From Artocarpus heterophyllus (Eukaryota; Streptophyta; Magnoliopsida; Rosales; Moraceae): DNA of 64,000 nucleotides. The stretch spans positions 17,072,239 through 17,136,238 of the forward strand of contig CM046330.1 in the NCBI GenBank assembly GCA_025403435.1, given 5' to 3'. Each line of letters begins with the position of its first letter. The stretch's first letter is position 1. The notes beneath the pieces are model-generated. The model did not search any database. It saw nothing but the letters and a program-made list of their open reading frames with translations, and was not told the origin of the DNA. This document shows, in pieces, positions 22,253-32,875 of this stretch. The position numbers and the translations under genes are program-made.

Positions 22253-25072
22253 ATGAGCTGCCTAAACTGGAATGCCCAGGGTCTGGGCAGCCCCGATGCT
22301 CCTGACTGCCTAAAACTCCTTCTTAGATAGAACCAGCCAGATCTTGTGTTCCTCATCGAAACACATCTTCAAGGCTCTTCTGCCAGTAATCTCAAAAACA
22401 AAATTGTTATCGACTATTTCGGTAAAAAAAATGGCGGCCTCATCCTCCTCTAGAAAGGAGATTTTAAGGACAATATAAGGAATTTTTCAAGATTCCACAT
22501 TGATGCTACTATTACTGGCCCCGATTTGCACCTAACGGGCTTTTACAGCCACCCTCAAATATGTCAGCCAATCCACTCTAGGACCCTTCTTCACCGCCTC
22601 AAAAACCTTGACTCTTTTCCCTGGGCCTACTTTGGTGACTTCAATGAAATCCTATCTAATTTTGAAAAACAAGGTGGGATTGATCGCCAAGATAGTGCTC
22701 TAATGTACTTCTAAAATGCTATAGACAGCTGCGCCCTTCGTGATCTGGGTTTCTTTGGCCTGGCCCTCACCTGGAACAACAAAAGGTCCAGCTCTGCAAA
22801 TGTCCAAGGGCAGCTAGACCTTTTCCTTGCCAATGGGGATTGGATTTCTACTCATCCAACTCACCGTGTGGATCACCTTGAATTCTACAACTCCGACCAT
22901 AGAGCTCTCATATTCCTTTTTCTCATACCAGACTTCTCAAGGTTTTTAGAGTAAAAAAGACATTGCACCTTACTAGATCAAAGAAGAGGACTACAAAGAC
23001 ATTGCAAATGATACTTGGACTCTCCACTCTGGGCCCTCCCTTAAAGCCAAAGTTAAAACTACTGCCTCGGCTCTCAAAAATTAGAGCAAAGCCAAATTCG
23101 GCTCATTACACAAAAAGATCAAAGCAACCCAACAAAAACTGGCTGAGCTACACACTCAACTCCCAGTTGATAGCACGATGAATCAAATACATCTCCTTGA
23201 GAAAGAACTGGAGTCTCTACTTATCTATGAACACTATTGGTGCCAAAGATTTATAGTTGAATGGCTAGTAGTTGATGATAGAAACACTAAATTCTTCCAC
23301 TCAAAGCCATTCGAAAGAAGAAAGAAAAATGAAATTCAACGCCTTATAGATAACTCAGTTCGATGGTCAAATAATTAAACAAGTATAGTGAGATTATTTC
23401 AAACTATTTTCAAAATATTTATATCTCCAAAAACCCTTCTATTGTTGCCATAAAATATGTCCTTGAGACCATTCACCAACATCTCTTTGCATACACCTTT
23501 GAGGCCTTCGAAGATTCGTTCGCTGCCAAAGAAATACAGAAAGCTCTCCTTAAGATGCACCCCATAAAAGCCCCAGGACCGACGGTTTCCATGCCCTGTT
23601 TTTTAAAAAAAACTGGGCTTTCGTGGTTGCTGAAGTGACTAATACATAGCTTAACGTGCTGAACAGGGGTTAGAGCATCTGCGACTTCAACAACACTTTC
23701 ATGGCTCTTGTCCCCAAAGTTAAACATCGAACGAAAACTTTAGAATTCTGACCTATTAGCCTCTGCAGCGTGGTATACAAAATCATCACCAAAACGTTAG
23801 CAAACCGTCTCAAAGCCTCCCTCACGAGCATCGTCTTAAATGTCCAAAGTGCCTTCGTTCCTGGGCGCCTCATTATAGACAACATAATGGTTGCCTACAA
23901 AGTCATCCACACCGCCAAGAGAAGAACAAAGATAAAAGTGGTGTTGTTGCTCTTAAACTCGATATGAGCATGGTATTCGATAAAGTCAAATGGAACTTCA
24001 ATATTGCTGTCATGAAAAAGCTGGGTTTCAATCATAGTTGGACCCGCCTTGTCCATGAATGCCTCTCCATAGCCTCTTTCTCATTCCTCATTAATAGAGG
24101 CCCTCACGGAAATGTTCGCTCTAGCCAAGACTTAAGGCAAGGTTGCCCTTTGTCGCCATACCTGTTCCTCTTGTGTGCCGAGGTTCTCATTGCCCTCATT
24201 GAGAATGCTGAAAGAAGCAGAGGTATTACCGGCGTCAAATGTTCATGGAATGGCCCTCCAATCAGCCACCTCCTCTTTGTCGATGATAGCCTTATCTTTT
24301 GTCGGGCTTCTGCAGCCAAGTGTGAGTCCCTCAAATCCATCCTCAAACAATACGAGCTTGCTTCGGGTCAGATGATTAACTTTGAAAAATCTTGTGCTAC
24401 TTACGGCCCAAATGTCGACCTCTAAACAAGAGCTCAAATCCAAAGTGTTCTTGGTCTTACTAATGCTGTCAGCCACAAAAAAAAAAAAAAAAAAACTTGG
24501 CTCTCTCCACATCAATTGGAAAGCACAAAAAGCAGAGTTTCAACAACAGCAAGGATCGGGTATAGAAAAAGTTACAAGGTTGGAAGGAAAAAATTTTCTT
24601 AATCGGGGGAAAAGAAATTTTAATCAAAGCCGTTTCTCCATCCATTCCCACCTATGCAATGTCGGTCTTCAACCTGCCTTTCGGACTTATACTATGATCT
24701 TCCGCGCATGTTTACATCCTTCTGGTGGGGTTCTACAGATAAAAATCATAGCATCCACCGGCTGACTGGGAAAAACTTTGCCTCCCAAAAATCTTGGAGG
24801 AATGAGATTTAGAGATATTCAATGCTTTAACCAAGCAATGCTCGCAAAACAGTGTTGGCGTCCTCTTCACAATCCCACATCCTTCACATATAAAGTCTAC
24901 AAAGATAAGTATTTCAAAGACATCTCCTTCCTTAATGCCCTAGCATCTAGCTCTTGATCTTTTGTCTGGAGAAGCCTAATGTGGGGTCTTGAGCTACTTC
25001 GGCATGGAAATAGATGGAGAGTTGGAGACAGAAAATATATAAAAGTCTTTCAAGATCCCTGGATCCCCGGCC
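22253..25072 (+). pseudogene. LINE ORF2: endonuclease and reverse transcriptase, broken
   Basis: ORF2 nicks the target and copies the LINE RNA by target-primed reverse transcription. The ATG at 22253 begins MSCLNWNAQGLG. The APE-type endonuclease follows with its key residues in order: NWN, FLIETH, YFGDFNEIL, LTWNN and NSDHRAL (to about 22920). The reverse transcriptase occupies about 23560-24430: KIITKTLANRL, QSAFVPGR, DLRQGCPLSPYLF and the catalytic FVDDSLIF at about 24276. The usual residue before DD is Ala, here Val. Stops at 22325, 22453 and 22714, frameshifts, and a 20-A run at about 24477 show it is dead. It ends at the copia insertion inside DPWIPG. Confidence 0.85.
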
Positions 25073-25856
25073 TGTTGGGGAATTAGGCGACTCCTAATTC
25101 CAAGGATCGCAAGAACGAACAATTGCAGAAAATAAATAGGAGAAAAGAAGAAAAAGAGACACCAAATTTTTATACAGGTTCGTCCAAATTTGAGACTACG
25201 TCCTGTTTCTGCCGCTTGCAGATTCCACTATGATGAAGGAGATTACAGATTACAAGAGCAGTTTCTCACACACTCACAAATTGTGCTTACCAAAACTCTC
25301 TTCTATCTAACACCCAATGGGAATTTTTCTTCTCTCAAGGATGGAGCTCTCAAGAATTTTTGCCTCTCACAAAATTATGCCACTCACAATTTTCACACAC
25401 ACAACCCTAGCCACCTTGTGTCTATTTATAACCAAATGAGGAGAAAATAGCAACTAATGGGAAACCCTAGTGGTTTCCCGTTTTTGGGACCTTTGAATTC
25501 GACTTTGATTCAAAACACATCACGCAGCACAGCGCGTCAGCGCCGCGGCGCTCGAAACGACCGCTGCGGCGCTCCCCTGCGACGCCTAGGCGCAATTCAC
25601 CTGGCGCCTAGGTGCCATCCTCTTTGAGCCTAGGCGTAAAGCCCTTGACGCCTAGGCGCTTGCCACATAGCGCCTAGGCGCTCTTGTCCTGGCGCCTAGG
25701 CGCTCTTCACCTGGCGCCTAGGCGCCTTCGCCCCAGCGCCACGGCGCTCTTCTGCCAGAGCCGCGGCGCTTGCTCCCTGCCTTCGAGGACGCGATTTTCT
25801 CCCTTTTCCTTCCTTTTGCTGGGTTGTCTACTTGATTTGGCTCCATATCTGCAACA
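25073..25856 (-). repeat. copia 3' LTR (left copy)
   Basis: 784 bp, TGTTGGGG...CTGCAACA on the plus strand. Contains a minisatellite of GGCGCCTAGGCGC palindromes at about 25575-25730, with AGCGCCGCGGCGCT-like motifs on both sides, and a TATAAATA box (minus strand, 25423-25430). It has one 22-bp repeat unit more than the right copy. Confidence 0.93.
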
Positions 25857-25872
25857 ATCTCCCACTTGGAGA
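25857..25872 (-). promoter_or_regulatory. copia polypurine tract
   Basis: On the minus strand CAAGTGGGAGAT directly precedes the 3' LTR, the standard copia plus-strand primer. Confidence 0.8.
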
Positions 25873-25914
25873 CTAATCAATCACCATGTCTCCCACTGTA
25901 GCGGCAACGACTTC

Positions 25915-28550
25915 TCACGCCTCTTGGAGAAGTCCAACTGAAGTTGCGCACAACTTCAGTTTCTCAATCGGATCCATCTTGGCGAGCATATCTCTGGATC
26001 CTTTTACCACCCACCTTGCCTTATACCGTTTGCTGCCAGCACTTTTATTTTTTACCCGGTATACCCTCTTGTTGTGCAAGGACTTTTTACTCTGTGGTAA
26101 CTTTGCCAGTTGCCATGTCCGATCCAACTCGTCCCTCATGGCTAACTCCCACTTGACCGAATCTCCAGCCTCCACGGCTTCATCAAAGCTCTCTGGCTTA
26201 CCTTTGTCGGTCAACAAGATGTAATGCAGAGTTGGGGAGTATCTCTGCGGTGGTCTGATTGTCCTACTAGACCTCCTGACTAGTGTGGCAGGAGTCCTCT
26301 GGTTTTCTTCTGGAGCTATGTTTTCCTGGTCTTCAACCTCTGGATTTTGCACCTCCACTTCAGGCAGATCCTTCAATGGAATCACCTCAGGCTTCTTATC
26401 TTCAGAACCTGAACCCCTGGAGTCCGTGCTGTCTCTGTCCTTGTACAGAACACCTTCGTTGAAGATCACATCCTTGCTCCTGATAATCTTCCGACTTTGG
26501 TCATCCCAGAGACGATAACCAAACTCAAGTCCGCCATAGCCAACCAGAAAACACTTCTTTGACTTGGCATCTAGTTTACTTCTAGCAGCAGAATCAATAT
26601 GTGTATAGGAAACACAACCAAACACTCTCAAGTAAGAGAGATCAACCTGTTTATGGCTCCAGACTTCTTCCGGTAGCTTGAACTTCAGCGGTGTGGATGG
26701 ACTTCTGTTGATCAGATGAGCGGCTGTGTTAATCGCCCCAGCCCAAAACATCTTTGGCAGCCCTGCATGCAACCTCATGCTCCTAGCACGCTCGTTTAAA
26801 GTCCTGTTCATCCTCTCAGCTACCCCATTCTGTTGTGGTTTCCCTGGAATGGTCTTCCTCATCTTTATCCCATTCTCAGCACAGTACCGCCTGAAATCTT
26901 CACCTAGGTACTCTCCCCCATTGTCAGACTGCAAGCACTTCACCTTCAAATCTGTCTCGTTCTCCACCATGGCTTTCCATCTCTTGAAAGCATCGAACAC
27001 ATCAGATTTGTTTTTCAGAAAGTAAACCCATACCTTCCTGCTTGAGTCATCAATGAACGTCACATAGTAGTTTACGCCACCAAGGGAAGTCACCGGCGCA
27101 AGGCCCCCACACATCTATGTGAACAAGCTCCAATCTCCTGGACTTAGGCTCTCTACCTATCTTTGAGAAACTCACTCTCTTCTGTTTACCAAAGATGCAG
27201 GCTTCACATAAACTGTGATCAACAGTTTTCAAACCCGGCAGTTTTCTTTTGCAGTGAAGCACCTTCATACCCTTCTCACTCATGTGACCGAGCCTATAAT
27301 GCCATAGCTCAGTATTGGCAGTAGAATCAACAACTGCTAGGGTATCTCTGCAACTAGAGTTCATGTAGAGAGTTCCAGCCTTGCGTCCCCGAGCAATAAC
27401 CATCGCTCCCTTCGTGACTTTCCAACCTCCACAATTGAAGGTTACTTTATGTCCATCATCATCCAGTTGCCCCACCAAAATCAAGTTGCGCATTAACTTA
27501 GGAACATGTCTCACCTTATGAATCTTCCATACCGACCCATTAGGCATTTTTAAATTGACATCTCCAATGCCAACTATATCCAAAGGTTCTCCATCAGCGA
27601 GATAAACCTTACCATGATTTCCAGCAACATAGTTCTCCAAGACATGACGGTGTGCTGTGGTGTGGAATGATGCTCCTGAATCCATCACCCACGAATCAAA
27701 AGAACTGTCGACAGACAAGATTAAGGCATCCTGTTGCTCTTCAGTGGCGGCGTTAGCTTCATCATTAGTCTTGTCTTCATTCTTCCTTGGAGCCCTGCAG
27801 TTCTTTTTCAAGTGGCCCGTCTTCCCATAGTTCCAACACTCCATGGTCCTTCCATTCCTTGAATTGCTTCTCCCATTCCTCGACTTGCCTCTCCTGCCAT
27901 TATCCCTGTTGGATTGCCTGTCAAGTTTCCTGCCCCTATTATCAACATTAAGGGCTGAGTTCGACGAAGAGGCTTCTCCTGAGTCCTTCCTGCGAACTTC
28001 TTCCGCCAGAATAGAATTTCTGACATCAACAAACTTCAATTTTGCACTCCCAAGAGAATTCGTAATGGCCACCCTCATGGGTTCCCAGCTATTCGGTAAC
28101 GAGGCCAAGAGGATTAGAGCATTGATCTCATCATCGAATTTAATCTCTACCGAGACCAATTGGTTTAGGACGGTGTTGAAACTGTTCAGGTGCTCTACCA
28201 CCGAGGCACCTTCAGGCATCTTTAAATTGAAAAGCTTCTTCATGAGATGTACCTTGTTATTGGCTGAGGGCTTCTCATACATCTCTGACAGAGTATTCAT
28301 CATCCCTGCTGTAGTGGTCTCCTTCGCAACGTTGTGGGCAACGTTCTTTGACAAAGTCAAACGGATCACACCGAGTACCTGTCTATCAAGGAGACTCCAC
28401 TCCTCATCCTTCATGCCTTCGGGCTTATTACCCAAGGGCAAGTGCAGTTTCTTGCTGTATAGGTAGTCCTCTACTTGCATCCTCCTAATAGGAAAAATCT
28501 GAACCATCAAATTTGGTGATGCCGGCTGCCATACCTTCTTCTCCAGTCAT
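25915..28550 (-). pseudogene. copia gag-pol: gag, protease, integrase, RT stub
   Basis: The likely start is the ATG at 28550, twenty bases inside the primer site. Gag follows with a CCHC knuckle whose second Cys is Tyr (CWNYGKTGHLKKNC, about 27797-27838). Protease is at WVMDSGA near 27671, the GAG-pre-integrase HHCC region at LWHYRLGH near 27300 and CEAC near 27205, and the integrase core at HIDVWG, QSDNGGEY and NGVAERMN. The RT begins WELAMRDELD and KARWVVKG, then the frame passes straight to RDMLAKMDPIEKLKLC, the far end of RNase H: an in-frame deletion of the catalytic RT and RNase H. Two single-base insertions shift the frame, one at about 28490 and one at 27100-27101. Otherwise the frames are clean. 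Confidence 0.9.
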
Positions 28551-28570
28551 CGTTCTTGATCAAAACCTCC

Positions 28571-28582
28571 GCTCTGATACCA
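28571..28582 (-). promoter_or_regulatory. copia primer binding site (tRNA-iMet)
   Basis: Minus strand TGGTATCAGAGC, the complement of the 3' end of plant initiator tRNA-Met, starts 2 bases from the 5' LTR. Confidence 0.92.
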
Positions 28583-28584
28583 GT

Positions 28585-29346
28585 TGTTGGGGAATTAGGC
28601 GACTCCTAATTCTAAGGATCGCAAGAACGAACAATTGCAGAAAATAAATAGGAGAAAAGAAGAAAAAGAGACACCAAATTTTTATACAGGTTCGTCCAAA
28701 TTTGAGACTACGTCCTGTTTCTGCCGCTTGCAGATTCCACTATGATGAAGGAGATTACAGATTACAAGAGCAGTTTCTCACACACTCACAAATTGTGCTT
28801 ACCAAAACTCTCTTCTATCTAACACCCAATGGGAATTTTTCTTCTCTCAAGGATGGAGCTCTCAAGAATTTTTGCCTCTCACAAAATTATGCCACTCACA
28901 ATTTTCACACACACAACCCTAGCCACCTTGTGTCTATTTATAACCAAAGGAGGAGAAAATAGCAACTAATGGGAAACCCTAGTGGTTTCCCGTTTTTGGG
29001 ACCTTTGAATTCGACTTTGATTCAAAACACATCGCGCAGCACAGTGCGTCAGCGCCGCGGCGCTCGAAACGAGCGCTGCGGCGCTCCCCTGCGGCGCCTA
29101 GGCGCCATCCTCTTTGAGCCTAGGTGTAAAGCCCTTGGCGCCTAGGCGCTTGCCACATAGCGCCTAGGCGCTCTTGTCCTGGCGCCTAGGCGCTCTTCAC
29201 CTGGCGCCTAGGCGCCTTCGCCCCAGCGCAGCGGCGCTCTTCTGCCAGAGCCGCGGCGCTTGCTCCCTGCCTTCGAGGACGCGATTTTCTCCCTTTTCCT
29301 TCCTTTTGCTGGGTTGTCTACTTGATTTGGCTCCATATCTGCAACA
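28585..29346 (-). repeat. copia 5' LTR (right copy)
   Basis: 762 bp, homologous to 25073-25856. The minus-strand TATAAATA box at 28935-28942 is the likely promoter for the element's RNA. The GC-rich palindrome array is at about 29045-29260. Confidence 0.93.
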
Positions 29347-30600
29347 ATGGCCCAGCATCTTTTTTTAAGCCAGTCACCCCCCAATCCAAAATGGGAGACC
29401 TCACTGTTGACCACCTCCTCTCTACCGCAGGTATTAGATGGAACATGGACCTTCTCAACAATCTTTTCCTTCCAATCGACACTGAAGAACTTCAGAAAAT
29501 CCCTGTCGGGAGGTCGCAAGGGCCAGACCGGCCCATTTGGCATTATGGAAAAAATGGTTCTTTCACCGTTAAGTCGGCCTACCATGTGGCCTTCCAACAG
29601 CGGCCCTCTAGCGCCGGTTCCTCTTCTACGATAAACTCACAGCAGAGAAAATTCCTTTGGAGCCTAAAGATACCAAGCAAAATCAAGATATTTATTTGGA
29701 AGGCATTCTCAAACACCCTTCTAACAAACCACACTCTTCACCATCGCAGAGTCAACATCTCCGCTATTCGCCTCCGCTGCCACGATGGACCTGAAACTAT
29801 TCTCCATTCATTTTTCAACTGTAGCAAAGTACACCATCTTTGGCTTACCTCCCCCTTTGGTCACTTAATTACTTATTACAAAGGTCATTCCTTCAAAGAT
29901 CTCATTATCTTTATCAAACAAAAAACTAATAAGAGACTCTTTGAAGATTTTGCTACTTATCTCAGATTTCTCTGGTTTGAAAGAAACTCCTTCATTTATA
30001 AAAAGAAGTGAAAGTCCTCCATACCTATTCTTGATTCGGCAAAGCTATTTATTTAAGAATTCTGAAATACTCAAAAGAAATTCAAGCCTGCCCAGATTGA
30101 GACCTCCACTGCGAGCCACTCTTGGCTGCCCCCTCCGCACAACCAACTTAAGCATGATGTTGATGCCTCCATAGCAAAAGGCTTAGGGAAATTTGGTTTG
30201 GGAGCTGTCATTAGAGATCACAATGGGAAAGTTTGTGGTGCTTTCTCAAAAACTCTCCCTGGTCACTTTGATCCGACAACTGCCGAATTATTTGCCATCC
30301 GAGCAGGTCTCCAATTCTCCTATGAACATGGCCTCCGTCCATCTATAGTGGAAAATGACTCACTATGTGCCATAAAGGGCATACATTCAAATGAGCCTCA
30401 CTCCCTCTCAGAAGCTCTTGTTTCTGACATTTCAAAGCTTATAGCTACGCAAAACGGTGGTCCTTGTAAGTATGTCTCTCGTGTTGGCAATGTTGCAGCC
30501 GCACCCTTGCTACTCTTGCTTTCTCTTCATTAGATGATTGCACGTGGCTTGATGAAAGCCCCTTGTATTGCTCATTTGGTTCTGGCGGAGTGCCTTTAAT
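29347..30600 (+). pseudogene. LINE ORF2, C-terminal part: zf-RVT and RNase H
   Basis: Continuation of ORF2 after the copia insertion. From 29352 it reads PASFF, IWHYGKNGSFTVKSAY and FLWSLKIPSKIKIFIWKA, hallmarks of the plant LINE zf-RVT region, up to a stop at 30009. After a frame change the RNase H-like domain (RVT_3) begins at HDVDASIAKG near 30148, with GLGAVIRDHNGK, AELFAIRAGL and VENDS. The last Asp-containing segment lies in another frame after 30480. The element ends in a 12-A run at 30641-30652. Confidence 0.85.
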
Positions 30601-30652
30601 GAAATATTCTCCGTTTTCCTCTAAAAAGATCTCACGGGCTAAAAAAAAAAAA

Positions 30653-32375
30653 GGCCCTGCCGCAGGATTGAATTGTAGTGGGAGGAAATTATTGTTTTTT
30701 TATTATTTTTTTTCTACTAATCAAGGGGGCAGAATGAAAAAAAACAGACACATTGCATGTTACATTCAGAGAGAGTCAAGGACTCGAGGTCGAGTGCGTG
30801 GACGTACTATTTATTTCTTACTCTAAAATCAAACTGATGCGCGCGTTGAACATTTACTTTTATTCCTTTATTTATTTATTTATTTATTTTTACCTACTTT
30901 TGTTGAAAAGGAGTGACCTCCTCGGTGACCTTCAGGACATCTGTCTGCCACCATAAGACTTTTTCTGATTTCCAATACTTTTACAAAAATGACCTCAATC
31001 CCTCACGTTTCTATTATTTTAAGGTCGTTTATGCACTGTTTAAAAAAACAATTTCAACTATCACTTATAACTATAAATAATATAAAACTTTAATATACTT
31101 AAAAAAAAGCTATATAATCCGTTTGTTTATAAGCTTGAATAAAAAAAGCTGAACAAAAATTTAAATTTTATAAAAAAAAATATTATACCAAAATAGTTTA
31201 AATAGTAGTTTAAACCTACGACCTAAGCGTATAGACAATATAAAATCCTCACGTACTTACATGCGGATAATATAAAATTATCATATATTACAATTGTTAA
31301 ATCAAAATTGTTTATTCTAACCCAATTCTAAATTGTCTATGAGTATTTTCAATTCAAAATATTTGCTTTTAATGGGTGAATCGTCCTTGAACAGATTTAA
31401 CCAGGAGAAAAAGAAAAAGTCAAACAGTTTGCCGGATAGAAAAATTAAATCACGAAAGTATCAATTACAATGAGCTATATTGAATTCACGTGCATTTATT
31501 ATGCACATCATATCCCACATTTCAGTAATTAAGAAGATTTCTTAATCGATTTTTGCGAAGAATAACATGATTTGTTCCATTCATAAATTATTACCATATA
31601 TGCTCGTACTCACGCTTCCTTTGCATACTATTATAACATATTGCATAGTGTTCCTGTCGCTTGTTTAGTATTTGGTTATGTTTTGTATTGTTAGAATGTT
31701 TGTAACCCTAGTTTCAACTAATTTGTTTAAAACATTATAACAATAAAGAGTTTTGTAACGTAGTTTATTTTTTATATTGTAGCAATAAGAAGCTTTATAC
31801 TATTTAAACTTAAACCAATTAATTTAAATCAATTCTTTAAACATATAGCGTATTTATTTTTTGACAGTTTTTTGGGTGGCTAATGCTGTCATGTGATTTT
31901 TCGACTTTAGCTATTTGATTGTCTCCATCAATTTTAATTGGTATATTAAAGAGTTATGTGTATATACAATCTTTAATGTATTTCTTTGATTGTCTTTCGT
32001 GGAGCCCAATTCAATTTATTTTTTCTTAAATGATTCATTTAAATTTATAAATAAAACTGATTATTGGTATTTATAGGGTGTTTGGAAGAGTACTTTACAT
32101 TAATCGTTTGAATTACCTAAAGTTTTTACATACTACAGTAAAAAAACTACAATGTAAAGTTCTCATATATTATAGCTTTCAAAGTCAAACTAATGACTTA
32201 AATTACTTTCATAAACATCATTTTAGAGTCTATTTGATAAAATCGTTTCAACTTATTACTTTCAACTGCTATATATAAAATAAAAATATTTTATAATATT
32301 AAGCTTTTAAATGCTACAATATTTTAATTTTAACTTACAATTTCAACTACGCGTTCTTATACCTCTCTCGCTCTT
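30653..32375. other. intergenic upstream of the receptor kinase
   Basis: AT-rich with no gene. There is a (TTTA)n run at about 30868-30890. The segment 32075-32345 has the GTGTTTGG start and the pattern of the MITE-like elements at 36036-36398, but no clean ends. Confidence 0.5.
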
Positions 32376-32538
32376 TCTTTTGTCTTTTTTTGAGCAAGGG
32401 GGATTTCATTAAATTCTAAACAGAGTTACAAAAACAATACAGATAATAAATGACCTCATAATACATGAGATGAAATCCTCTAATAAAACTGGATCTATCC
32501 ATAAAATCTGACGTGCTTGATAAAATCTTTTGTCTTTT
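32376..32538 (-). mobile_element. 5'-truncated LINE-type insertion with 13-bp TSD
   Basis: 137 bp (32389-32525) are flanked by the perfect direct repeat TCTTTTGTCTTTT at 32376-32388 and 32526-32538. A short T-run at the left junction is the poly(A) tail of a minus-strand insertion. This is what target-primed reverse transcription leaves. It sits about 340 bp upstream of the kinase ATG. Confidence 0.8.
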
Positions 32539-32812
32539 CCTGTTGCCATTAGCATTGCTTCTTATCTAAAAAAAAAAAAAAAACCCACAAACTGTGAAGA
32601 AGGGAAAAAAATGGAGAGAGCAGAAGGAGGGGAAAGCAAAGGACGAAAGTGTAATTTTACTTGTGCACTAATGTCTGTTGTTTTAAAACTCAATTTCCAC
32701 CTCGTGTCCGTGAATAGCGGCTTTCGCGGACGTGTAAGAATATCTTTGAATGTCATCTTTCTTTCTCTCTGTTAAGTGTGCTTTATTCTTACTTCCATTC
32801 GAAATTTTCATG

Positions 32813-32842
32813 TATAATTTTCCGGGAAAGTAATTTTCCCGG
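32813..32842 (+). promoter_or_regulatory. kinase core promoter with inverted E2F-like sites
   Basis: TATAATTT at 32813-32820 lies 56 bp before the ATG. Next to it CCGGGAAA (32822-32829) and TTTCCCGG (32835-32842) form a perfect inverted repeat, each half matching the E2F consensus TTTSSCGS. It could equally be a hairpin at the very 5' end of the mRNA. Confidence 0.4.
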
Positions 32843-32875
32843 CGTCCAAACACTTGGAACCAACCCAAACGAAAA

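Larger units (their letters stand above)
25073..29346 (-). mobile_element. Ty1/copia LTR retrotransposon lacking most of RT-RNase H
   Basis: Two direct LTRs (784 and 762 bp, TGTTGG...GCAACA) bound a 2.7-kb interior on the minus strand. A primer site and a polypurine tract sit next to the LTRs as expected. Order along the minus strand: 5' LTR (right), primer site, gag, protease, integrase, a stub of RT joined to the last residues of RNase H, polypurine tract, 3' LTR (left). It lies in LINE ORF2. The flanks show GGCC on both sides, but the right LTR is followed by an extra AT that also precedes the LTR at the polypurine tract, so the exact duplication is unclear. The LTRs differ by about ten substitutions and one 22-bp repeat unit. 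Confidence 0.92.
8377..30652 (+). mobile_element. L1-type LINE, split by a MULE and a copia element
   Basis: ORF1 and ORF2 of one plant L1-like LINE can be followed along the plus strand: ORF1 5' part (8608-9765), ORF1 3' part (21740-22224), ORF2 endonuclease and reverse transcriptase (22253-25072), ORF2 C-terminal part with RNase H (29347-30600), then a 12-A run at 30641-30652. The gaps are exactly filled by the MULE and the copia element. Reading across the copia gap joins a conserved 'DPWIPG' segment to 'PASFF' without loss of sense. The 5' start is uncertain and no target duplication was found. Many stops and small indels make it long dead. Confidence 0.85.

Noticed and set aside
27843..28466. 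207-codon open frame on the plus strand
   Set aside because: It is the antisense shadow of the copia gag, which shows real gag features on the minus strand.
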